A program made the translations under genes and the position numbers. Shown here one piece after another: positions 54,401 through 64,000 of a DNA stretch of 64,000 nt; position 1 is the first letter of the stretch; the number at the start of each line of letters is the position of its first letter. The DNA comes from Eucriotettix oculatus. Taxonomy: Eukaryota > Arthropoda > Insecta > Orthoptera > Tetrigidae. Location of the stretch: contig CM067382.1 in assembly GCA_034510155.1 (NCBI GenBank), forward strand, positions 65,946,784 to 66,010,783, given 5' to 3'. The notes under the pieces were generated by a model. It saw only the letters and a program-made list of their open reading frames with translations. It was not told the origin of the DNA and did no database searches.

Positions 54401-56236
54401 CTGTGAAAAATTGTGATTTAGTAATAGATTTTTCCATAGTTGTATATAGCTTAATAACAAATTTAAAGACTATCATTGAAAAATTTGTAAATTACAAATG
54501 GATTTCCCCTCCTTTTATACAGATTTGAAATGATTTTTGGAACTTAATCACAGTGGTTCCGCAAACGTCAGATAGGTTAGGTAGATTGTATAAACTGTGC
54601 AGCAACAAGCAGGGGGGACGACAGAATGGCATCAAACTAGTCCAGATCCTTTTATTTATAATTGAAGACAATTTCAGATTACTAATTTATTAAAAAACTA
54701 TATGTATTAAAAAAATTTAATCTACGTTAAAATTTCATCAAAACATATGAAAGTATGTGAGAAAAAGAAAATAATGTAAAATGAAATATTCAACAAATTA
54801 CCTGACATCTGACTAATAATTTTTTGATGGTCAAAATTGTGGCCTCCCCAAGAATCACAGTAAAATTTTGTCATACGTTTAGTCCAAGAACGAGGAGTAG
54901 TGGGTAGTCCAGAATATTTCCTCCTTTTGACCCTTTCCCCAACAAACACAGGGCTATCGGTACTAGTTCCCGGGAGCTCGTTCACCACGTTGCATATTAA
55001 CATGGAAGTATCTTCTTCAGAAACTGGAATTACATCTTCATTACCAGCTGGGAGTGGAGTATCATCATTATGAGCAGGAAGTACAGAATCTTCATTACGA
55101 GCCAAAAGTTCAGCATTTTCATTACAAGCCGGAAGTTCAGCATTTTCATTACAAGCCGGAAGCTCAGCATTTTCATTATCTCCGCTGGTAACAGGTGGCG
55201 TAGAATCTTCTGGAGTAACTGGATTCAATTCAGTCTCCGCAGTCACATTTCTGATGTCATCATTCGTTGTGGTAGTTATTCGATCTATATATTCAGGAGT
55301 GGGAACATAGTTTGATTTTGAAAAACTTTTAACATTTTGGTTCTTTTCTAGCGAAATTTTACTGGATTCATCAGAACTGTCGATGGAAATAACTAATGGA
55401 GGTGGTGGTGTAGGTGGTTTCACTTCAATAATGGAATCAATACTTTCATTATCGCTGTCCAAAGTAATAATATCTGGAAAAAGTAAAGAGTGTGTTCTTT
55501 TCTGGTGGTTCAATTGCATTTTGTACTTTGAAGAAACAAGAATTTGGGAAGAATCTTTTTGAGGCGAGTGTTCGGGCAAATCATTTATACATAACCTAGG
55601 CTGTACATTAGCACCAGATGATTCACTTACAGGTTGAGCCTGAATACTAGCATCAGATTGAATGCAATTAATTTTTGCAGTACTTGATGAGCAATCATTT
55701 GAAGCATTGAAGTTTACGTTTATAGAAAGAGATGAGAGAGGAGTACTCTGCTCTTGTGGTTTATCATACAAAGTTATAACATTATCAACAGATGTTTCTG
55801 CGGAGAGTTTATAAACTTGTTTTAATAAACTTTGTACTGAAGTTGCAACTTTCCTTTTATTTTTCAACCGAGCAGGCCTTTTCCTTTTTTTGCTACATGC
55901 AGGATTTTTAGCAGCGATATCAGTACGTTTATTATTAAATCTATTGGGATTGCACCCATTGAAAGTTGAAACATTGTTTTTAGTGCAGTGGTTCAATTCA
56001 AATGACTTCCTCGATGCCATGCCGTTGCGCTGCTGAGTAACATACTGTACTCGGTTAAGGCGATTAGCTTTAGTTCTGGAACTAGTTGTTATGTCTAGTG
56101 CAGTTTCAGGAACGGTAGAGTCTTGTTGTTCGTGATGTAGTAGACCATATAGCCTTACTTCATTTTCAGCAAGAGAGTGATCACTGCCAGACTCTTCATC
56201 AGTCCAAGAGAGTTCTTCAGTACAAGAGGAGTTTAT
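51495..56236 (-). CDS. ZCCHC7: ZCCHC7 (Air1/Air2-like CCHC zinc-knuckle protein), first exon not found
   Basis: In transcript order the exons are 56236-54802, 54117-53924, 53302-53168 and 51869-51495. All junctions are in phase and give 712 residues. The family binds RNA within TRAMP-type complexes that feed the nuclear exosome. Knuckles with C-x2-C-x4-H-x4-C are CNRCKQRGHLQWDC, CFMCGGTGHSEPWC, CAACGEKGHYVWQC and CCKCAKRGHSAFWC. One degenerate knuckle (CLVCGRPSGSFLYGC) is also present. The order, the WRSYH after knuckle four and the acidic N-terminus (NEVRLYGLLHHEQQD) match ZCCHC7. SUMO-interaction-like blocks (IITLDSDNES, LVISIDSSDESS) also match. A basic tail follows the last knuckle. Odd points: an in-frame repeat of about ten residues (NENAELPACN) at 55030-55190, and NPNRFNN at both ends of the protein. 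The large exon has an acceptor (cttgcag) before it, so the Met lies in an upstream exon. Confidence 0.92.
51870..53167 (-). other. ZCCHC7 last intron
   Basis: The donor is gtaagt and the acceptor tgtttcag. It contains a pair of distantly placed phrases, agcttttggcctaattgagc (about 51979) and caattagatcgaaagctttt (about 52484), in opposite orientation. They resemble ends of a foldback element, but arm similarity is partial. Confidence 0.5.
53390..53592 (+). mobile_element. Probable retroelement 3' end with tetranucleotide tail
   Basis: The text ends cagcccattgtaacaaaata followed by aatctatctatctacctacc, a TCTA-type tail often seen at the end of non-LTR elements. It lies in a ZCCHC7 intron, antisense to the gene. 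Confidence 0.4.
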
Positions 56237-58284
56237 CTGCAAGACAATTATTATGTGTAGCAGAAATGGTGTGAAACAAAATGAATACTAAGTAGTTTTA
56301 CTATGTAAAGAACTGAAATTCAAAATTAAGAACATTTTTTAATTCTAGTGTTGTCTTATGAATTGACTATTCAGCTGAAGACTAGTTGAGATACACCACA
56401 AAATAAATATTTATTTTAATTTACATCACCACTACTTTTTGATCGTTCACCGTGGTATTTTTCCTTTTATTATGCCAAAAAAGTTTCATTACAAGAAACG
56501 TAAAGACAAGAGTGGTGTACCGAAACTATTCCAGTTCAGACTATACGTGTTTACAATGTGATATACAGGGTTTGCTACCTTTTCAGAAGAAGAGCGCATT
56601 CTATTTCAAGCAAAAGAATGACCACTTCCTGGTTCTCTCTCAGTCCAATGGGGCTCTGTATCTGCAAAAGATTAATAATTTTTCCATGAAAAACAATTCA
56701 AGTAAACTGATCAAATTTAAGAAATAACTTCCAGTACTGGACTAAAACTATAAAAATATAATAAAACATACTTATGAAAGGCTTAAGACTAGTTGAGATA
56801 CACCACGTACATCACACTCCACAAATACCACAATAATGATCCTTTGCTCTACAAAATAAATGTTTATTTTCATCTATATTGAATATATACCTTCATTACT
56901 CATTTATTTATTCACAATAGTATTTTGGCATCATTCCGTGAAGAAAGTGTTAATACGATAAAAGTAGAAAGATTAGGACATCAGTGGTGTATCTAAACTA
57001 GTTCAGTTCCAAGAGACTCAATTGGTGAAACTAAATAGATGCAAGAAATAAATTTCGACTAAAGAATATTCTTTCATCAACAAATCCTGTTCAACTAGAC
57101 AAGACTACATATATATTGACTGAATTGATTATATATAATTAAACTGTCTGATAAACAGCAAGAGGGCTTGAATGAAATGAAAAGTGTTCAGAAATACATT
57201 CAAAACATTACTTCTATCACTCCAAAATATAAATAAAAAGACAAATACATGTTTATAATGAAACTATAATAGAATAGAAAACACGCATAATTTGGGGGTA
57301 CACACATTGAAATCGGAGTTGTCAAAATAAGGCAAAAGCACGTGTGTGTATATATGTAGGAGACTGGAGTAAAATTGGAAAGTGAAAACGTCTATAATAA
57401 TTTGTCGGTTATATAAAAACAACTTTACCTGTCGTCTTTGTTGCCGATTATAATCGTGTGCCAATTTTGACAAAATGTAGACATTTACAGCTAACGAATA
57501 AAATGTTTAACTCGCAAATAAAAAAATTAAAAGTAGATTGTAGAAAAAACAGCATGGATTTTGTTCAAAACAGTAGGAATCTTTTAAAATTGTTATCAAG
57601 CACAAACTGTCAATCGTACTGCTACTAGAAACGTGAAAAAAAATGAGAGGGAATCCACTTAAACACTAAGCATTGGAAGTGCGGTGTATTTGTATGCTCA
57701 CATCATTATGAACTGACTTCTAATTCCTGATCTGAATCACTTTAATCACGTGCAACCGAATTCAAAACTGTTTCACAACGGAACATAAGGCACATTCAGT
57801 TGAGCTCATTCATTGTTAGGAACGGTTGTTTCTAATGAGCGAGCATGCTTATCCCACAACCAGGTGACAGCGACTCTCGCGAAACATCTTGCGCCACACA
57901 TCTACACCAGCACTCACAACACCTCCGAAACAAAGATAACTCCAGCTGAAGAAATCATACAACTTGCAACTAATAAATTTCTTTGCGTACACTGCAGCCA
58001 ACCAACACACGGGCAAACTTCCCCAGTAATTAATTTACAAAAATGACGAAATAATGAGTAAGAACCCCGAAAATAACTAGACGCTCATTGACTGCACCAG
58101 AACGTAAATATCCTAGTTTCTTTCCTCGCCAGGCCCAGCTGATCTGGAATCCCAAACAATCGTCTCGGATCAAAATTTGAAAATGGATTGTCATATGGGT
58201 TTTCTACATAAGAAGACGGTTAGGGTGTCGTATATAGAGGAAGAAATTTTTTTAACTGTTCTTCTTATTGTGGTATTCAGTCCT
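56237..58284. other. 5' region of ZCCHC7
   Basis: It should contain the missing first exon. One phase-compatible donor (cgacag|gtaaag, minus strand, donor about 57428) follows an open stretch that reads KLAHDYNRQQRRQ, but that frame has no ATG before a stop. The phrase tagttgagatacaccac recurs at 56384 and 56788, a small direct repeat. The 77-codon plus-strand frame at 57813 is not recognised. Confidence 0.4.
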
Positions 58285-58545
58285 TACACTTGTCTGATAC
58301 AACCCTATTCTGCACAAGCCTTTTCATTTCTACATAGCTAACCAAAAAGAAGGGATAGACTGATAGGCCACGTTTTTAAGGCGTGAGGGTCTTGTAAAAT
58401 TAGCATTACAGGGAAGTATGTGGGGTAAGATCAGAAGAGGGAGGCAGAGGATGGAATACGCTAAGCATATTAGGGAGGATGTGGGTTCTGTTAGTTATGA
58501 GATAGGTTAGCATCAGACTGAATACCACGACAACGACCCACCTAA
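58285..58545 (+). mobile_element. Sense FADD-type LINE 3' fragment
   Basis: gatagactgataggccacgt, gcgtgagggtcttgtaaaat, aggatggaatacgctaagca and atcagactgaataccacgac form the LINE terminal order. A short antisense piece (acaagccttttcatttctac) precedes it. Confidence 0.7.
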
Positions 58546-59085
58546 TGTGCTAAGCGTATTCCATCCCCCCCTCTTCTGTTCACTTACCTCTAACGGTAAT
58601 TCTACAAGACCCTCCCACAAGTCTCAAAACGTGGCCTATTAATCTATCCCTTTAGAGTCCTCCCATATTGTCCTCTCCTCTCTTATTCTGCTTAGAACTT
58701 TCTCATTAGTTACTCTATCCATCCATCCCATTTCTTCTTCAGCATTCACATTTCGAAAACCTATTCTTTTACTTTCTGCAACTCCTAATCGTCCACATTT
58801 CTCACCCATACAATGTCACACTGCATATCAACGTTTCTTTATATTTATACTTACATTAGCAGTAAATAAATTCCTCTCCCTCGCCTGCGCTATCCTACTC
58901 TAGTTATTATGTTGCCAAAGTAGCAGAATTCCAAACTTCCTTCACAATATCCCTTCCCAATCTAACAGCTTTTGTTATTTCCCATACTATACTCCATCAC
59001 CTTGGTTTTCCCTCTATCAATCCTCATGTTGTGCTCTTCCTCTTACGTTTTCCAAATCTCCTTCTGATTCCTCTAATATAAATAA
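58546..59085 (-). mobile_element. Antisense FADD-type LINE fragment, tail to tail with the previous copy
   Basis: The reversed order starts within about 10 bp of the end of the sense copy (taagcgtattccatcccccc) and continues to ccttggttttccctctatca. The catalytic block is not reached. Confidence 0.7.
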
Positions 59086-60950
59086 CATTGCTAATTACAT
59101 CAAACTGAATAACCTAGAAGTTAAGACAAACATTCTATACGTCAATAATAAAAAAGCATGCTGCAGAAAAGTGCAATAAATTAACTTGTAAGGGAAAATT
59201 GGTAAATTTCTGTTAAGTACACAAAGTTTCTAGGTAATAATGTGGAATGTAGAGTAATATGGGGGAGAACACATTAACCAAACAGGCTACATAAACACAA
59301 CCGCATTTACATGACTGCCACCTATTTTTTCCCATTGGAGTACTTAATGAACATATATTATGGCAATAACTACCCCCATATTAGCTACGGAATTATTAGA
59401 ATTAAATTTGATTAAAAAATTGATAAAAATAAAGTACTAATTGTCTATTCTCTGTGTATTTTTAAAATTATTATGATAGTTAAAAGTCGAAAGAAACCTT
59501 CCATGTCAAACTAGAGTTAACCCTTATAATACTAGGGAAATTATGGAAAATTTTATAGTGTGGAAATTTACCAGGAGTAAAGTGAAAATTTCACTGCAAA
59601 ATCACTGTTTCTAATCTGTACATGAATATTTGAATTCCACTTTATGATAACAAATCTATTCTAAAATAATAAAACTAACTAATATAGGGGTAATGTGCCT
59701 AATATTCTATCCCTTTAACTTAGATTTAGTGTAATGAAATTACTGCAAAAACAATGTTTCTATTCCATAGAGGAATGTCTGAATGCCATTAAATTTATCA
59801 TGTGCCTATATGATTTTTAACTTTAATTTTTTAAGAATTCATGTACTCTATATTATGTGCAATTTCACTTACTGTTAATTTATCACAATACTTGACTCGT
59901 CCTATTTTTGTATCTCAAGATAATTGGATTCAATTAATACAATAATACAAAATGAATCTGAGAATGACCCGATTCATAAAGGAATCATATTTTATAATAA
60001 ACTGCCACTGTACATAAAAGAATTGCTTGGCAAGCACTTTGAAAGAGTATTTAGTAAATAACGTAGTATATAAGCTATCACGAGGGATGATACTATAATT
60101 TTAAAACTTAATGATTATTCCATGACGTTTCTCACACATTGTACATGTGCAATTATATGGATTTAACGTTTATTTTATCTTAAACATGATTTTGTAACCA
60201 ATCAGGAAATATACAATAAAAATTTCCGAACAAAGGCTGACATAGGGAGAATAATAAATCTAGTAATATGGACCCACAACGTTTAGGAGTTTAACCATAA
60301 GGAGAAAATCGTACGTCAACAGAAAAAAAAGGTGCTGTGCAGAAAACGTTAAATATTCAGGTAATATATAGTATACTAAATTTGATTCCAAAAGATGTAT
60401 AGTAAATATGTGTATGTAATGTATAAGTAGATTGAATCTGTTTCATTGTAATATGTGTATTGCATTATAATTACATTTTATAACTTTGACCACGGTAGGA
60501 ACTTGTATTCACAAGCTTTACTTGCAATAAATATTTAGCTTTGTCAGACACGTATAGTTTTTTTTCTTTTATTAAGTTTAGTCTAAACTAGAATCTCATT
60601 ATAGCAGTGAATGAATCGACACAAAAAATTTGAGTTGCGAAGTTGACGAAACTGATCGCTTTTAACTTGGTTACGTACCAACATTGCAGTGACAATTTTT
60701 GTTAAACTTTGTAATTCACCGCAGTGTATTTTAATTGAAATATGAACTTGTGATATCACATCAAGGTGAAGAAAATAAATTTTAATACTATAAGGAGGCT
60801 AATTTTTGCCTGTAAGGGTATCTCTAATTTATATGCATATCATAAATTGAATATTAGTTTACATAACCTTATATGAATGTCTACATATTTAATTTAGCAC
60901 AATATTTTGTTAGTTGACTTTTTACCTCCTAACGACATTTTTTTGGTGGG
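59086..60950. other. AT-rich intergenic stretch
   Basis: No gene, RNA or repeat is recognised. The PPOX transcription start and its 5' noncoding exon could lie here or further upstream, but I cannot place them. Confidence 0.4.
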
Positions 60951-60954
60951 TAAC

Positions 60955-61068
60955 AGGGTGCATGAGGGTGAACCTGAAGCAGGCATCTCCCCTTTAATAG
61001 CATAGGAAAGGAATTGCAAAAGGGGGTGGGGGGTGCGTAGGGTAGATCAAGGTAGCCAAAGGAAAAAG
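60955..61068 (-). mobile_element. Old family A copy, poly(A) half
   Basis: gggtaacagggtgcatgagg, gaacctgaagcaggcatctc and ggtagccaaaggaaaa are diverged family text. Its other half lies at 61208-61452. Confidence 0.65.
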
Positions 61069-61207
61069 ACAGTAAGTCTAAAGAAATGCTTTTGAGAAAT
61101 CCATACCAATAAATATGAATTTGTCTTTATAAATAAATTATATTACATTTATTTGTGAAATGTTTTCAAAAGTCGATAATTTTTACTTGCTGCCTTTCTA
61201 CCTGGAT

Positions 61208-61452
61208 GGCAGTTGTTTCACCTAAAGGTGATGCAAGGAAAACAATAGGAAACCTGCATCAGGCAGGTCGGGTTATTGGGAACTACTCCTACGCTGTTCT
61301 GATGACAGGAGACTGGATTGTTGTGGGAACGCAACAAACCCGCCTCGATTTATATTGACGGGCAGTTGGCCGACTGGTCCCATGGGATCAGTGAACAACT
61401 CTCGCCATATGCTGAAGGTCTTTGACCCTTGTACATACACCTATCAAACTGT
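61208..61452 (-). mobile_element. Old family A copy, remaining part
   Basis: It runs from gcagttgtttcacctaaagg and cctgcatcaggcaggtcggg to cccttgtacatacacctatc. About 140 nt of unrelated AT-rich sequence (61069-61207) has replaced or been inserted into the middle. It ends some 175 bp before the PPOX coding exon. Confidence 0.65.
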
Positions 61453-61636
61453 TCGAGGTAATCTCCGCCTGTAGGAGACTTAATTTAATAACCTTGGTCA
61501 TGGACCAAGGGGTAGGGAAGGAGGAAGTTAGCCCATTAATGAAAGCTGACTCATATAATAAGCCATTTGCTACTCTACAATAACAGTATTCAAGGTATTG
61601 ACCGTGTCCTCTCTGCTTTCTTATTTCAGAGCAACT

Positions 61637-63046
61637 ATGATAGGAGTAATAGGTGGAGGTGTCGGCGGCCTTGCAGCGGCCCACTATATACTAAAGAACA
61701 AAAACGTAAATGTTGCCGTCTTGGAAGCATCTAACCGCGTTGGAGGCTGGATCAAGTCGTCGTCATCGCAAACGGGCCACTTATTTGAGCACGGACCACG
61801 GACGATACGCCCGTTTGGTGAAGCCGGAGTGAACACTCTCTCGCTAGTCAATGAACTGGGATTATCCAATAAGCTAGTTGCTGTTAATTCAGATCACCCG
61901 GCATCCAAGAATCGGATGATCTATGCCAATGGAAAACTGTATTCGTTACCCTCGAGTTTTCTGTCTCTTTTATTACCAAAAGCTCCTTTCTACAAGCCAA
62001 TAGCATTTTCTGTATTTAAAGATTTGTTGGCTCCCAAGAAGGTTTTAGATGACGAGAGTATTCACAGCTTCGTGGAAAGGAGATTGGGAAAGGGTATTGC
62101 AGAATATATTATAAGCCCTTTAATTTGTGGTATATGTGCCGGTAATTCAAAAGAGATCAGCGTGAAATTTTTAATGGAGCGTATGTTTGAAGCAGAACAA
62201 AAACACGGATGTATAGTAAAAGGGCTGGCGAAAGAAAGACTGTCGAAAGTGCCGGCGAAGTCTTCTACCAACGAGGATGAGTTGTGCAAGCGTGCAGTGC
62301 AGGAGAGGTGGACTGTGTGGTCTATAGATGGTGGACTGGAAAAACTCCCTCAAGCACTGGAAGAGAGTGCGAGACAAAATAATGCAAATATTCAAATGAA
62401 TGCAGCATGCACAGATATCTTTATAAATGGTAAGGAAGAGGTAACGGTGGTAGCAGGGGAAACAACTCATAAATTTAAACATATTGTCTGCGCACTGCCA
62501 GCATTTCAGTTGGCCAAGTTGCTGCGCCGGCAACACCCGTCGCTTAGCGATGAATTGGCCGCCATACCTACCGTAGACGTGGGACTCGTAAATTTGCAGT
62601 ATGACGGAAACGTTTTAAAGCATGAAGCTTTCGGGTTCCTCGTCCCTCCTTCACAAAAGCTGCCTATTTTAGGTGTGATATTTGATAGTGTTTGTTTTCC
62701 AAGAGACAAGAAAACCGTGTTAACAGTGATGATGGGCGGCCATTGGTTTCAAGAGTACTTTGGCAATAATCCAACCGACAGTCAACTAGTAGAAACTGCT
62801 TTGTCTCAGGTAAAATCAATTCTTGGCATATCACAAGAACCTGAATCGGTCTGCACGTCAGTTCTGCGCAAATGTATACCACAGTACGTCATCGGTCATC
62901 ACGACAGGGTGAAAAGAATACGAGAGTACGTGTCAAACAACGAGTTGCCGATATCACTCGTAGGATCGTCATATGATGGCGTTGGGGTGAATGATGTTAT
63001 ACTCTCTTCAAAGAAGGCTGTTGATGATATATGTAGCAAAAGTTAA
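61637..63046 (+). CDS. PPOX: Protoporphyrinogen oxidase, single coding exon
   Basis: The 469-residue protein (human about 477) catalyses the six-electron oxidation of protoporphyrinogen IX to protoporphyrin IX, the penultimate haem step, at the mitochondrial inner membrane. An N-terminal FAD-binding motif, IGGGVGGLAAAHY, is followed by VAVLEASNRVGGW. The EHGPRTIRP block, YIISPLICGICAGN, the WSIDGGLEKLP block and a C-terminal GSSYDGVGVNDVI are typical of the family. The start was chosen at 61637 because an acceptor (ttatttcag, ending 61629) lies 7 nt upstream and the FAD motif begins at once; an earlier in-frame ATG at 61598 would be intronic. The coding region is uninterrupted to the stop. 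Without a separate presequence, import would rely on internal N-terminal signals, as described for other animal PPOX. Confidence 0.95.
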   Translation: MIGVIGGGVGGLAAAHYILKNKNVNVAVLEASNRVGGWIKSSSSQTGHLFEHGPRTIRPFGEAGVNTLSLVNELGLSNKLVAVNSDHPASKNRMIYANGKLYSLPSSFLSLLLPKAPFYKPIAFSVFKDLLAPKKVLDDESIHSFVERRLGKGIAEYIISPLICGICAGNSKEISVKFLMERMFEAEQKHGCIVKGLAKERLSKVPAKSSTNEDELCKRAVQERWTVWSIDGGLEKLPQALEESARQNNANIQMNAACTDIFINGKEEVTVVAGETTHKFKHIVCALPAFQLAKLLRRQHPSLSDELAAIPTVDVGLVNLQYDGNVLKHEAFGFLVPPSQKLPILGVIFDSVCFPRDKKTVLTVMMGGHWFQEYFGNNPTDSQLVETALSQVKSILGISQEPESVCTSVLRKCIPQYVIGHHDRVKRIREYVSNNELPISLVGSSYDGVGVNDVILSSKKAVDDICSKS

Positions 63047-63122
63047 CAATTTCTATGAAATTTGCGAGATAACTTACATGTATACTATTGTATAATTTAA
63101 CATTAGAACTTTTTTTTAAAAA

Positions 63123-63133
63123 AATAAAATAAA
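63123..63133 (+). terminator. Overlapping poly(A) signals of PPOX
   Basis: Two overlapping AATAAA hexamers lie about 77-82 nt after the PPOX stop codon. Confidence 0.6.
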
Positions 63134-64000
63134 TAGGCAAAAGTGTCACATTATATCTATTCAGAATCAAAATGTATTCAGTTTATCACTTGTTTAAATT
63201 TTGTAGAATATAATTGTTTCTGTAATAACTTATTATTTCACGCAGGGTAATGTGCACATCAGCATACAGCACATAATCCTGAGGTTTTCCACGATTCAAT
63301 TAATTTTTAATCAGAAACTATTATAATTTGCTGAACACTATTTATTAACCCTTTCTGGTTGTATGTCTGCTCTTGATCACAACAGCAAGGAAACAATACA
63401 AATCTGAACTCTAGTCGTTCATGTGTCTGTTCATGATTTCTCTGAAAGCTCTTAAGTGTCTAAACGACCTCGTCATGAACCAAAACATTGCCCCGACAAA
63501 TCGAAGGTATTGAAACTCGATATAAACAGATGTTATCGTTTGACACTTGCCATGCGAAAAGCTGACCAATTGGCAAGTTCATATTGCAAATAGCGGAGAA
63601 AGATCCCCCCCCGGGGATTAGAGATTTGCTCAATAAATAGCTACATCATATACGTCAGCTAGAACAGAAAACATGACGCCCGTGTGACATTATCGGTTTG
63701 TTCGAAAATTGGCCAAACAACTTGTAGGTGATTTTCGTGAAGGAGCTAAGAAGGTAGAAAATAACGGAAGATATTAAGACCTGTGCTCTGTTAGGATATG
63801 CTGGAATATAATTTTTCAAAGGTGGAGTTGAGCATCGTGCGAATAAGGGGTAGGGTTGGATTAAATCTTCACAGTTAACCAACTGTGTCAGGCTTGTAAA
63901 AACACACACGTTTCAGCGGACATTTTCTGCTGCTGTCATCATATATAGACTGATGACGGTGGTGGAAAATGTCTGCAGAAATGTTGTGTGCTTGTACAAG
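63134..64000. other. Right flank with an imperfect long hairpin at its end
   Basis: No gene is seen. Around 63905-63985 the text gcggacattttc ... gaaaatgtctgc forms long imperfect inverted arms around tcatcatatatagactgatga. The minus-strand frame of 84 codons is not recognised. Confidence 0.4.

Noticed and set aside
57264..57473. Minus-strand frame MSKLAHDYNRQQRRQ as ZCCHC7 exon 1
   Set aside because: Its first codon is TTG, not ATG, and a stop lies upstream in the same frame without any ATG; kept only as a phase-compatible possibility.
61598..61636. Earlier in-frame ATG for PPOX
   Set aside because: It lies before the acceptor ttatttcag and adds residues outside the conserved FAD motif start.

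Overview
The window is a piece of a large, AT-rich, repeat-heavy animal genome with long introns. GT-AG introns, a TATA box plus TCAGT initiator promoter and the retroelement load point to an arthropod, probably an insect; I cannot name the species. No prokaryotic, viral or CRISPR signal was seen. Five protein-coding genes can be supported, four reconstructed exon by exon. (1) 1744-7187 (+): an adhesion-type GPCR with signal peptide, Cys-rich ectodomain, GAIN/GPS and seven membrane segments. (2) 10339-16173 (+): a single-pass leucine-rich-repeat membrane protein whose first coding exon seems to be only the ATG, joined across a 4.85-kb intron to one large exon. (3) 38910-46728 (+): FAXDC2, a membrane di-iron hydroxylase, six coding exons. 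(4) 51495-56236 (-): ZCCHC7, the CCHC-knuckle RNA-binding protein known from TRAMP/exosome RNA surveillance, with its first exon unresolved. (5) 61637-63046 (+): PPOX, protoporphyrinogen oxidase, with all coding sequence in one exon.

Most of the remainder is transposon debris. A roughly 530-590-bp SINE-like family, called family A here, occurs about fifteen times in both orientations. It has poly(A) and, at three copies, clear target-site duplications. A non-LTR retrotransposon (LINE) with a recognisable FADD reverse-transcriptase motif occurs as many, mostly antisense, fragments, and pieces of a second LINE type (SGVPQG and NNLP motifs) are also present. There are tRNA-like SINE heads, an AT-rich tandem repeat of about 300 bp (repeat B), and a dispersed hairpin motif that resembles a hammerhead-ribozyme core. 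The hairpin motif also sits inside an array of about three 350-370-bp tandem units at 29.76-30.73 kb.

Layout: 0-7.3 kb aGPCR with LINE debris in intron 2; 7.3-10.3 kb repeats; 10.3-16.2 kb LRR gene; 16.2-38.9 kb a gene-poor repeat zone with one possible CRE-containing promoter at 29.1-29.3 kb; 38.9-46.7 kb FAXDC2; 47.5-51.2 kb one SINE copy then plain intergenic sequence; 51.5-56.2 kb (or further) ZCCHC7; 57.5-61.6 kb repeats and AT-rich sequence; 61.6-63.0 kb PPOX. The genes are functionally unrelated (receptor, adhesion, lipid, RNA and haem metabolism), and nothing indicates a cluster acting together. The most unusual signals are the ATG-only exon, the hammerhead-like hairpins with satellite-sized tandem units, an 84/85-identical foldback around a tRNA-like sequence, and SINE/LINE/repeat-B junctions that recur at separate loci and therefore look like amplified composite elements.
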